From Bacteroidales bacterium (GTDB taxonomy: Bacteria; Bacteroidota; Bacteroidia; Bacteroidales; P3): 16,320 nucleotides of DNA. Positions 1 to 5,986 of this stretch are shown here, in pieces. The notes beneath the pieces were generated by a model. That model was not told the DNA's origin, searched no databases, and worked only from the letters and a program-made list of their open reading frames with translations. The stretch lies in the NCBI GenBank assembly GCA_023227645.1, contig JALNVJ010000018.1:1-16320 (forward strand), written 5' to 3'. The position numbers and the translations under genes are program-made. How positions within the stretch are numbered: position 1 is the first letter of the stretch; each line of letters opens with the position of its first letter.

Positions 1-66
1 AGATGTACATCTCAAGACACTAAGATGTACATCTCAGTAAGCTAAGATGTGTATCTCAGTAAAATG
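1..66. repeat. 22-bp tandem repeat with palindromic core, at least 3 units, cut by window edge
   Basis: Three units start at 1, 23 and 45, so the period is exactly 22 bp. Units 1 and 2 share the perfect 12-bp palindrome AGATGTACATCT followed by CA. Unit 3 reads AGATGTGTATCT, changing only the central four bases and keeping the AGAT/ATCT arms. Around the core of units 2 and 3 the dyad extends outward (CT-A-AGAT ... ATCT-C-AG). The array begins at base 1, so it probably continues to the left. It lies about 80 bp beyond the stop codon of the helix-hairpin-helix gene. It could be a multimeric protein-binding site with sites two helical turns apart, or a small palindromic minisatellite. The sequence does not decide between these. 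Confidence 0.8.
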
Positions 67-145
67 GATCTTTGTTTTAATTATTTTATACTAAGTTTGA
101 TGGATTTTATTCTTAGTTCTAATGAAATTATCCTTTTATCTTTGT

Positions 146-1075
146 CTATAATTCTAAATAGGGTAGGAGTTTTTCGTAGTTCTTTTGGTCTAGGAGATGG
201 ATTTGTCGGACTTGATCAAGGGATGAGAAATTCTTTAGCTCAATACGAAGTTTAATTATTGCTTTAGCTAAATAGAAATCGATATATGGGTGGGCTGAAA
301 GTTCTTTTATGGTGGAGGTATTGATATTTATCTTTTCTGGATTGGCTTTGTCTATCTTTAAATGTCCAACTATACTATTATATAGTGTATCTGTCATCCC
401 ATATACTTCTTTAAGTTGTGCTATTTCAACATAGCCACCGAGTTTTTGTCCATATAAATATATTCTTCTTGCGTATGAAGGTCCTATTCCCCTTAGAATT
501 TGTAAGTCTAGGCTATCTGATTTATTTAAATCAAGTATTATTGGAGCTTTTATTGTGATTGGATTATTAGTATGTTTGTTTAAGTTGGTGTTATTATCTT
601 TTTCTTGAGTTGCTTTGCTGTTTTTTTGATTTGGAATACGAACATAGGGAGACATTTCCTTATATAGCTCTTGGCTCATACAGTAGAGTTTTTTGATATC
701 CTCTTTCTTTTTAAATCTTCCTCCAGCTCTAACATAATTAACAAAGTTACTAGCTTGCCTTTCTGAAAGTCCAAATTCTATTAATTGGGTTTTGGTAATG
801 GTATTCGGATTAAATGGGAATGGGTTATAGGTCATCTTTGTTTTAGATCCATAATCTCTTTCCTTATACTTATCCTGCTTGTCTTGTTTTGAATTATTAT
901 TATTCTTAGAATAAGTTATATCTTCCTTATTACACTCTTCAAGCCCAGAATTATTTATATTACCCAATACAATAACAAGGATAGTGATTACTACTCCTAA
1001 GCCTATTCCAATAAAAAGAATGATTCCTTGCTTTTGCTTTTTAGGCATAAAGGAATCATCTTTTTTAAATTTCAT
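146..1075 (-). CDS. Membrane-anchored helix-hairpin-helix protein (ComEA-like repeats)
   Basis: This is a 309-residue protein with a short basic cytoplasmic N-terminus, one hydrophobic membrane segment (about residues 17-38), a low-complexity Asn/Lys/Asp-rich linker (about 44-80) and three helix-hairpin-helix units at about 84-147, 180-241 and 248-307. The middle unit has the classic hairpin LRGIGPSYARRI (194-205). The third begins ININTSTIKEL, as in ComEA and related domains. The fold usually binds DNA backbone non-specifically, so the topology suggests DNA binding on the outer face of the inner membrane, possibly in DNA uptake; that role is inferred. Its start codon overlaps the TlpA-like stop codon by one base (TAATG), indicating translational coupling. 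No terminator with a U-tract is visible after its stop codon. Confidence 0.8.
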   Translation of the reverse strand: MKFKKDDSFMPKKQKQGIILFIGIGLGVVITILVIVLGNINNSGLEECNKEDITYSKNNNNSKQDKQDKYKERDYGSKTKMTYNPFPFNPNTITKTQLIEFGLSERQASNFVNYVRAGGRFKKKEDIKKLYCMSQELYKEMSPYVRIPNQKNSKATQEKDNNTNLNKHTNNPITIKAPIILDLNKSDSLDLQILRGIGPSYARRIYLYGQKLGGYVEIAQLKEVYGMTDTLYNSIVGHLKIDKANPEKININTSTIKELSAHPYIDFYLAKAIIKLRIELKNFSSLDQVRQIHLLDQKNYEKLLPYLEL

Positions 1076-2160
1076 TATCTTTTATTTTGAAAAAAATCTT
1101 CAAGGAACTTGTCCAACTCTTCTTTATGTAGGTTCTTTGCTAGTATATTCCCTTCGCTATCTACAAGGAGGTTATAAGGAATGTATTGGAAATCGTAGCG
1201 TTTTGTGATAGTGTTTCCATCTCCAAACAAGGATAACCAAGGTAGAGGGTTGGATGATAGGTAGGTTTTCCATTCCTCAACTGTTTTATCTATTGATATT
1301 CCAACCAAGGTTAGACCTTGAGATTTGTATTTATTATTTATTTGTTTTAGATGTGGAATTTCTTCCTTACAAGGTTTGCACCATGATGCCCAAAAGTCAA
1401 TTAGGAATAATTTACCCTTAATATCTCTTTCAGAATATGATTTTCCATTAATATCAACGGCTGCAAATACTAATTTTTTTGATGTTTCTTGTGCTAATCT
1501 CTTTTCTCCAAGCAATGAGCATACAACTTCTTTCCATCTATTCTTCTTGCTATCAGTGCAGATGCTATTACAGTAATCTAATAATGGATTTGTTTTATCG
1601 AATTGCATATTATTGATTTGAGGAATAAGCAACATATAAGGGAAACCCGACTCTGGATAAGTTTCGATATAGGGTTTATATATTTCAACAAACTCTTTAT
1701 AGCCTTTATTTAAATCTTCAACCTTAAGATCTCTAAAAACAAGCATTTGATTTTGAATTTTATCCCAAAAAGTGGTGAATTCTTCTGCATGTTTAGAGCC
1801 TTTATAGCTGGTTTTTAGTCTTCCTCCTTTATTATACTCATCAATATTAGTAAATTTAATATCAATTGTTTTGCCTTTTTCTAATGGTAGCGGAACATTT
1901 GCAAAGAAAGATTCATCATCACTTGTAATTTGAAGTGCACATTCTAATATCTCCTTATCAAAATTAATACTGTCTAGGTCAATTGTGATTTTGCCATCCT
2001 TGAATCCTGAGGTATAAATTATATTTTCAACAGAGTTGGTCACTTGGTCAGGGCTTGCATAAACAATGGCAACACTCCCTTGTTTAACTTCTGGAATTTC
2101 GATATTTACTTCTGATTTCTTTGAGCAGGAAGCAAAAAGAATTGATATTAATAAAGACAA
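1075..2160 (-). CDS. TlpA-family thioredoxin-like lipoprotein (thiol-disulfide oxidoreductase)
   Basis: This is a periplasm-facing redox lipoprotein. The C-terminal half (about residues 230-358) is a TlpA/AhpC-TSA thioredoxin fold with active site W260-C261-K-P-C264 in FWASWCKPCKEE and the cis-proline P328 in YIPYN. The N-terminal part (about 15-105) resembles the DUF4369 region often found before this domain in Bacteroidota; that match is by general pattern. A lipobox LFASC places the lipid-modified cysteine at residue 12 of the annotated form. The start is unusual: the only standard initiator in the open frame is TTG at 2158-2160, which gives a signal peptide without a basic N-region. The frame stays open upstream to a stop codon at 2218-2220 and encodes NKNNLKTKIYL, an ideal basic N-region, but contains no ATG or GTG. 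Substrate unknown; it may reduce cytochrome c apoproteins or other envelope cysteines. Confidence 0.85.
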   Translation of the reverse strand: MSLLISILFASCSKKSEVNIEIPEVKQGSVAIVYASPDQVTNSVENIIYTSGFKDGKITIDLDSINFDKEILECALQITSDDESFFANVPLPLEKGKTIDIKFTNIDEYNKGGRLKTSYKGSKHAEEFTTFWDKIQNQMLVFRDLKVEDLNKGYKEFVEIYKPYIETYPESGFPYMLLIPQINNMQFDKTNPLLDYCNSICTDSKKNRWKEVVCSLLGEKRLAQETSKKLVFAAVDINGKSYSERDIKGKLFLIDFWASWCKPCKEEIPHLKQINNKYKSQGLTLVGISIDKTVEEWKTYLSSNPLPWLSLFGDGNTITKRYDFQYIPYNLLVDSEGNILAKNLHKEELDKFLEDFFQNKR

Positions 2161-2200
2161 ATAGATTTTAGTTTTAAGATTATTCTTGTTGATGTAAATG

Positions 2201-2230
2201 CAAAAATAAGAAAAACGTTAGATATTCAAA
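2201..2230 (-). promoter_or_regulatory. Predicted Bacteroidota-type promoter for the tlpA-like/HhH pair
   Basis: On the minus strand, TATTTTTG (2208-2201) matches the -7 consensus TAnnTTTG. A TTTG (2230-2227) lies 18 bp upstream, close to the usual -33 spacing. Transcription would begin near 2195, leaving about 35 nt before the TTG start codon at 2160. Confidence 0.55.
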
Positions 2231-2270
2231 TGAAAACCTATGAATTAATACAAATTATTCTAATCTGGGA

Positions 2271-3053
2271 CTAAATCTTAAAGAGTTTTTCTGCCGAATT
2301 GCTTGTAATTGAAGCTATATCTTCAATGCTTATATTTTTTATTTCGCTAATCTTTTCGCCAATAATTGGAATATAACTGCTTTCGTTTCTCTTTCCTCTA
2401 AATGGTGTGGGAGCAAGATAAGGAGCATCGGTTTCTAATAGTATATTTTCAATATCAATTTCTTTTACTATTTCAGCTAGCTTTGCATTCTTAAAACTAA
2501 CAACGCCTCCAATACCAATCATAAATCCCATTTCAATTACTTTTCTGGCTTGGTTGATGTCTCCTGAAAAACAATGGAATACCCCTCTTAGCGATTTGCT
2601 AGTTCCCTTGATTTCTTTTTTGATTTTATCTAGCGATTGGAAAGCCTCTTCAAATCCTTTGCGAACATGTATAACTAAGGGTAGGTTCTTATTCAATGCC
2701 CATTTGATCTGCCTTTCAAAAGCTATGATTTGCTCATCTATATAGGTTTTATCCCAATATAAATCAATCCCTATTTCTCCAATAGCACAAATATCGACCT
2801 TGTCTAAGAGGGCTTCAATCTTATCCAACTGATCAATATATGAATTATCTATTGATGTTGGGTGAAGTCCAAGCATAGGATAGAAACACTTGTCTTTATT
2901 GCAGAGTTCAAGCATAGGCTTAATGGAAGCCAAATCAATATTTGGAAGAAGAATCTTGCTTATATTTGCCTCCTTAGCTCTTAGGATAACTTGGTCGATA
3001 TCTTCTAAGAATTCTTCAGCATAGAGATGTGAATGAGTGTCTATAAATCGCAT
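2271..3053 (-). CDS. tatD: TatD-family metal-dependent deoxyribonuclease/hydrolase
   Basis: A complete 260-residue TatD-family TIM-barrel hydrolase, the usual length for the family. All expected metal ligands are visible: H7 and H9 in DTHSHL, E93 in IGEIGID, H129 in LVIHVRK, H160 in VFHCFSG, and D209 in LETDAPYLAP. Family members are cytoplasmic Mg/Mn-dependent nucleases with 3'-5' exonuclease or AP-endonuclease activity, linked to DNA repair and RNA quality control. Several paralogues exist in many genomes, so the symbol is a family label. The ATG at 3051-3053 begins directly at the conserved MRFIDTHSHL start. The gene lies just after the rpsT terminator, and I see no TAnnTTTG element between them, so expression may depend on readthrough. 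Confidence 0.93.
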   Translation of the reverse strand: MRFIDTHSHLYAEEFLEDIDQVILRAKEANISKILLPNIDLASIKPMLELCNKDKCFYPMLGLHPTSIDNSYIDQLDKIEALLDKVDICAIGEIGIDLYWDKTYIDEQIIAFERQIKWALNKNLPLVIHVRKGFEEAFQSLDKIKKEIKGTSKSLRGVFHCFSGDINQARKVIEMGFMIGIGGVVSFKNAKLAEIVKEIDIENILLETDAPYLAPTPFRGKRNESSYIPIIGEKISEIKNISIEDIASITSNSAEKLFKI

Positions 3054-3070
3054 AAGGTTAAATTTAAAAC

Positions 3071-3101
3071 AAAAAAAGCCCTACCTGAAAGGAAGGGCTT
3101 T
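3071..3101 (-). terminator. Intrinsic terminator after rpsT
   Basis: An 8-bp stem AAAGCCCT (3075-3082) pairs with AGGGCTTT (3094-3101). An inner CCT/AGG pairing (3084-3086 with 3090-3092) extends the hairpin past one mismatch. On the minus strand the stem runs into a stretch of seven T residues (3077-3071). It lies about 22 nt after the rpsT stop codon and about 20 nt before the tatD start codon. Confidence 0.85.
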
Positions 3102-3122
3102 AAGTTTTTCAATTAAAAAATA

Positions 3123-3374
3123 TTACAAACTTGCAATTCTTTTCATACATTTAGATTTAAGGTTTGCAGCCTTATTCTGATGTATGATTGAGCGTTTCGC
3201 TAATCTATCAATAGATGATAATAGGTTAGGAAGTTTTTCTTCTGCTACAGCTTTATCTTCTAAAGCGCGGAAGTCTCTTAACGCATTACGCATTGTTTTT
3301 GCGTAGTAACGATTAGCTATTCTCTTCTTTTCGTCTGAACGAATTCTCTTTATTGAACTCTTGTGATTTGCCAT
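3123..3374 (-). CDS. rpsT: 30S ribosomal protein S20
   Basis: An 83-residue, strongly basic, helical protein with the typical S20 layout: MANHKSSIKRIRSDEKKR at the N-terminus, then RNRYYAK-like and MRNALRDFRAL segments, the LLSSIDRLAKRSIIHQNKAA core, and a Lys/Arg-rich end. S20 binds the 5' domain and helix 44 of 16S rRNA during small-subunit assembly. The ATG at 3372-3374 matches the family N-terminus exactly. tRNA-Glu ends only 20 nt upstream and shares the promoter at 3491-3521, so the two are probably one transcript. Processing at the tRNA 3' end would leave an A-rich leader of about 20 nt. A strong intrinsic terminator follows. Confidence 0.97.
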   Translation of the reverse strand: MANHKSSIKRIRSDEKKRIANRYYAKTMRNALRDFRALEDKAVAEEKLPNLLSSIDRLAKRSIIHQNKAANLKSKCMKRIASL

Positions 3375-3394
3375 AATTTCTTTAATATAATTTG

Positions 3395-3469
3395 TACCCC
3401 GTAGGGGATTCGAACCCCTGATTTCAAGAATGAAAATCTTGCGTCCTAGGCCAACTAGACGAACGGGGC
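3395..3469 (-). tRNA. tRNA-Glu (anticodon TTC)
   Basis: Read on the minus strand, GCCCCGT at the 5' end pairs with ACGGGGT at the 3' end, with a G-U pair at 1-72. The anticodon stem CAAGA/TCTTG encloses the loop TTTTCAT, which gives anticodon TTC (Glu). The T-arm GGGG-TTCGAAT-CCCC is intact. The discriminator base is A. CCA is not encoded, because the following bases are CAAA. The length is about 75 nt and there are no defects in the stems. Confidence 0.95.
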
Positions 3470-3490
3470 GTCTATTGCTTTTTCGCTGTG

Positions 3491-3521
3491 CAAAAGTACA
3501 ACCTTTTTCGTTATCACCAAA
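3491..3521 (-). promoter_or_regulatory. Bacteroidota-type promoter for tRNA-Glu and rpsT
   Basis: On the minus strand, TTTG (3521-3518) is followed after exactly 19 bp by TACTTTTG (3498-3491), a full match to the -33/-7 consensus TTTG-N19-TAnnTTTG. Transcription would begin near 3485, about 16 nt before the mature tRNA 5' end. This is the best promoter match in the window. Confidence 0.75.
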
Positions 3522-3559
3522 TTTTACTGTAAAATAATGATAAGTATTTTTACTGCTTA

Positions 3560-4222
3560 TTATTTATCTTGCTTAAATTCAAAGCCTAAGCGTTTGCCAG
3601 TAATTTGTTTTTTTGTTGCTTGATTTGATTTAATTTCGCCAATAGTAGAGAATTTTACCTGATCGAAAGGTGGAGTTAAGAGGTCGAAGCTATTAACATA
3701 CTCCATTGATGACTTAATTATATTGAAAATTGATTCTTTATTTATTATTGCAGTATGAAAACTTGTGTATAAAAGTCCAACCTCTTGTTTCCCTTCAATG
3801 AAATAATGATTATCCTTATTAATAAATATCCTTCCTATCATATATCCAATATCAAAATCCCTATCATATTCAAAGGAATCGCTTAGGAAATTATAAATAT
3901 TTATCATTCCACAATATGAACGATCCTTATCTTCTTTAATATAAGGAATCTTCATTACTTCGTGTAGGCGTGGAAATTCAAAAACATTTGTATGTTGTAA
4001 GAAAACTAGGGTGTCGGAACCAAAACTAAGTTTAAATTCAAAATCTCCTATATTTTCAAATTTAGAATTTGTGATTGGGAAAGAATTATTAAACTCAAGA
4101 GCTATTTCTTTTGCTGTATCCTTAAAAAATTCAAATGCTTGATGAGTATTTTCACTTATTAAATTATTTAATTCTGTTTTTTTTTGAATTAAATTACCAA
4201 TTTCACTGCAATCCATAATCAA
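3560..4222 (-). CDS. Conserved-looking cytoplasmic protein of unknown function, 220 aa
   Basis: I do not recognise this protein. It is 220 residues long with no signal peptide or membrane segment, so it is probably cytoplasmic. The first 50 residues look helical (polar and hydrophobic alternation, Q/E/K-rich). The middle (about 55-160) alternates beta-like hydrophobic stretches such as FEFKLSFGSDTLVFLQ with charged turns, and the end is basic. An aspartate-rich stretch (EYDRDFDIGY) and an aromatic-rich segment are visible, but no catalytic motif. An alternative start is the second Met (4216). Base use matches its neighbours, so there is no sign of recent transfer. It sits alone between the ferredoxin terminator (34 nt upstream of its start codon) and the tRNA-Glu promoter, with no clear promoter of its own. 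Confidence 0.75.
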   Translation of the reverse strand: MIMDCSEIGNLIQKKTELNNLISENTHQAFEFFKDTAKEIALEFNNSFPITNSKFENIGDFEFKLSFGSDTLVFLQHTNVFEFPRLHEVMKIPYIKEDKDRSYCGMINIYNFLSDSFEYDRDFDIGYMIGRIFINKDNHYFIEGKQEVGLLYTSFHTAIINKESIFNIIKSSMEYVNSFDLLTPPFDQVKFSTIGEIKSNQATKKQITGKRLGFEFKQDK

Positions 4223-4256
4223 TATTTTTATAATAAAATTAATTTGTTTTTATAAA

Positions 4257-4290
4257 AAAGCCCTGAAGAATAATGATCCGTCAGGGCTTT
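4257..4290 (-). terminator. Intrinsic terminator after the ferredoxin gene
   Basis: A perfect 10-bp stem AAAGCCCTGA (4257-4266) pairs with TCAGGGCTTT (4281-4290) around a 14-nt loop, followed on the minus strand by T-rich sequence (TTTATA). It lies 20 nt after the ferredoxin stop codon and 34 nt before the next gene's start codon. Its core stem is the same as that of the rpsT terminator. Confidence 0.85.
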
Positions 4291-4310
4291 GTTTTTAATT
4301 AATCCGATAA

Positions 4311-4478
4311 TTATTCAGGACTGATAGCTTCAACTGGACAAGCGTCTGCGCAAGTTCCACAGTCAGTACATATTGATGGATCAATTTTATAAATGTCACC
4401 TTCAGAGATAGCTCCTACTGGACATTCGTCTATACATGTGCCGCAAGCAACACAATCTTCAGAAATTTTATAAGCCAT
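4311..4478 (-). CDS. 2[4Fe-4S] clostridial-type ferredoxin, 55 aa
   Basis: A 55-residue bacterial ferredoxin with two classic CxxCxxCxxxCP motifs: C9, C12, C15, C19 (CVACGTCIDECP) and C37, C40, C43, C47 (CTDCGTCADACP). Each cluster is completed by the last cysteine of the other motif. It is a small cytoplasmic low-potential electron carrier, for example for pyruvate:ferredoxin oxidoreductase, hydrogenase or Rnf, and suggests anaerobic metabolism. The frame is open further upstream to 4607, but the family N-terminus MAYKISEDC begins at the ATG 4476-4478, and the promoter element at 4510-4517 lies inside the longer frame, so the short form is chosen. It is monocistronic, with its own promoter and terminator. 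Confidence 0.96.
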   Translation of the reverse strand: MAYKISEDCVACGTCIDECPVGAISEGDIYKIDPSICTDCGTCADACPVEAISPE

Positions 4479-4509
4479 AACTTTTATAATTTTGGTTTGT
4501 ATTAGAGTG

Positions 4510-4517
4510 CAAATATA
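4510..4517 (-). promoter_or_regulatory. Predicted -7 element for the ferredoxin gene
   Basis: TATATTTG on the minus strand matches TAnnTTTG. Transcription would begin near 4504, giving a leader of about 26 nt before the ATG at 4478. A clean TTTG at 19 bp is absent; the nearest is 23 bp upstream. Confidence 0.5.
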
Positions 4518-4529
4518 TGATTTATTTCT

Positions 4530-4537
4530 TAAATTTG
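4530..4537 (+). promoter_or_regulatory. Predicted -7 element for the plus-strand operon
   Basis: TAAATTTG matches TAnnTTTG and lies 30 bp before the ATG at 4568, predicting transcription from about 4543. No TTTG is found at the expected -33 distance. It lies 12 bp from the oppositely directed ferredoxin -7 element, so the two promoters diverge from the same short region. Confidence 0.45.
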
Positions 4538-4567
4538 CCCCAAATTTGAACCTAAACATAAGAAAAC

Positions 4568-5356
4568 ATGAAAACAAAAACCTTAAAAGGCTTATTATCA
4601 AAGACAATCGTCATTATTTTAACTGTTCTTATAACTTCATCATGCTCAAATGGCAAAAAAGAGGTTATATCTTACTATGAAAATGGGAATCCAAAACTAA
4701 TTTATTATATTAAAAAGGATAAAGATAGTAAATATAAGGTTGCCGAAAAAATGTATTATGAAAATGGCAAGCTTAAATATGAAGGAAAGTTTGATAACAA
4801 TGAAAGAACGGGAAAATGGATATATTATTTTGAAAATGGGAATAAGTTTTCTCAATGTGATTATACCAACAGTAAGAGTGGAATAGACAGGGAGGTGTAT
4901 AAGGTTGATAAGACAAAAATTGTTGGGAAAAATGATAAGGTTGAAGAAGTAACTTTTTATCCTGATGGGTCATTGGCTGCAATCAAAATTAAATATGATA
5001 AGTTTGAAAAAGAATATAAGTTTTTCCCATCTTTTAGATTATTAGAAGAAAGAACAACAAAAGGAAATGTACTAAACGGCGAATCATTGTCTTTTTATGA
5101 AAATGGGAAAGTCAATTCAACCAATTACTTTAAGGATGGAATGCAGGATAGTATTTATGTTTTGTATTATAATAACGGTTCAACCCAAGTTAAGGGAAGC
5201 TATAAGATGGATAATAAGATTGGGAAATGGGAATATTTTAAAGAAGATGGAACTGATGATGGAGAAGAATTATTTTCAGATGATGGTTCAATAATAAAAT
5301 CAAGAAACACTGGGATAATGTATTTTGATAAAGAAGGAAAACAGATCAATTTATAA
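4568..5356 (+). CDS. MORN/YwqK-type repeat lipoprotein
   Basis: A 262-residue predicted lipoprotein. It has a basic N-region, a hydrophobic segment (about 9-23) and the lipobox-like TSSC with Cys26. The rest is built from short repeats of the form YYENGxxxxxGxF: about residues 36-43, 63-75, 86-93, 130-137, 176-183, 200-213 and 223-241. GKWxYF segments fall at 82-88 and 219-224. The repeats are also visible as DNA (TATGAAAATGGGAA and variants near 4676, 4754, 4829 and 5093). This is the MORN-like pattern of proteins labelled YwqK-family antitoxin, but the lipoprotein signal and lack of a partner toxin make an antitoxin role unlikely. It probably acts as a beta-strand surface or periplasmic scaffold. 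It is first in the plus-strand run, 39 nt ahead of the next gene. Confidence 0.85.
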   Translation: MKTKTLKGLLSKTIVIILTVLITSSCSNGKKEVISYYENGNPKLIYYIKKDKDSKYKVAEKMYYENGKLKYEGKFDNNERTGKWIYYFENGNKFSQCDYTNSKSGIDREVYKVDKTKIVGKNDKVEEVTFYPDGSLAAIKIKYDKFEKEYKFFPSFRLLEERTTKGNVLNGESLSFYENGKVNSTNYFKDGMQDSIYVLYYNNGSTQVKGSYKMDNKIGKWEYFKEDGTDDGEELFSDDGSIIKSRNTGIMYFDKEGKQINL

Positions 5357-5395
5357 GTATCCCAAACAATAATTTACAATTTAAAAATAATTAAT

Positions 5396-5980
5396 ATGAA
5401 TAAACTAATAATATTGACTCTGGTGCTTATCTTAAGTTCAGTTGGTTTGTTTTCGCAAACTTTTGATAAAATTGCAATCCAAAAGCAATCAAGCGAGGCT
5501 TCTTTCGTTCTTAATAAAGAAAAGTATAAGGCCTATTTTGGAATCACTAATGAATCACGAAGACCTAAAATAACATTTAATGGAAAAACTAATTTTACAT
5601 ATAGTTCAATATTCCCAGATGCAAAATTGGATTTTGAAATATTTTCAAACTCCAAATTAAACTTTGCCTATTTAATAATCAATAACTATTTAGATATAAC
5701 ATTGGGGGCAGAGGTTTATTTAATAGACAATAACTATCAATTTATTTTCTTAGGTCACCTCCCAGTTGGTGCTTATAATAGTATTGGAGATAAGAAAATG
5801 AATTATAATAGTATTTTATCATATCTTTCTATATTCTACACAAAGGAAAAGACTTATTTCTCATTTGAGGTTCCTTTAGTTGTGCTTAACCCTGGAGAAA
5901 TAACCGAACAAATAGTTGAAAGCAAAAAGATACACTATACTTTAGTTGATAGAAAACTCAAACGAAACATTACAGAATAA
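5396..5980 (+). CDS. Small secreted protein of unknown function, 194 aa
   Basis: I do not recognise this protein. The first 20 residues are a typical SPI signal peptide (MNKLIILTLVLILSSVGLFS, with cleavage likely after S20 before QTFDK), so it is predicted to be periplasmic or exported. The mature part is rich in Asn, Tyr, Phe, Ile and Leu with many alternating hydrophobic/polar stretches (for example LNFAYLIINNYLDITLGAEVYLI, described here by positions 88-110), suggesting a small beta-rich fold. It has no cysteine, so no disulfide or lipid anchor. It lies between the MORN-type lipoprotein and the U32 gene with only 6 nt (TAATAA) before the latter, so it is probably co-transcribed. The preceding lipoprotein is a possible partner by context only. 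Confidence 0.75.
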   Translation: MNKLIILTLVLILSSVGLFSQTFDKIAIQKQSSEASFVLNKEKYKAYFGITNESRRPKITFNGKTNFTYSSIFPDAKLDFEIFSNSKLNFAYLIINNYLDITLGAEVYLIDNNYQFIFLGHLPVGAYNSIGDKKMNYNSILSYLSIFYTKEKTYFSFEVPLVVLNPGEITEQIVESKKIHYTLVDRKLKRNITE

Positions 5981-5986
5981 TAATAA

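Noticed and set aside
1..66. CRISPR array
   Set aside because: The repeat units are directly joined with a 22-bp period and no unique spacers.
90..117. Inverted repeat ACTAAG ... CTTAGT after the helix-hairpin-helix gene, considered as a terminator
   Set aside because: The stem is only 6 bp with a 16-nt loop and no T-tract follows on the minus strand.
3535..3562. Hairpin ATAAG ... CTTAT overlapping the stop codon of the 220-aa gene, considered as a terminator
   Set aside because: The stem is short and AT-only apart from one G-C pair and is imperfect when extended, with no convincing U-tract.
4479..4607. Longer ferredoxin start adding 43 residues
   Set aside because: The extension is not ferredoxin-like, covers the likely promoter element and runs into the divergent promoter region; the family N-terminus begins at 4478.
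4568..5356. YwqK-family toxin-antitoxin role for the MORN-type protein
   Set aside because: It carries a lipoprotein signal and the neighbour is another exported protein rather than a toxin; the name reflects only repeat similarity.
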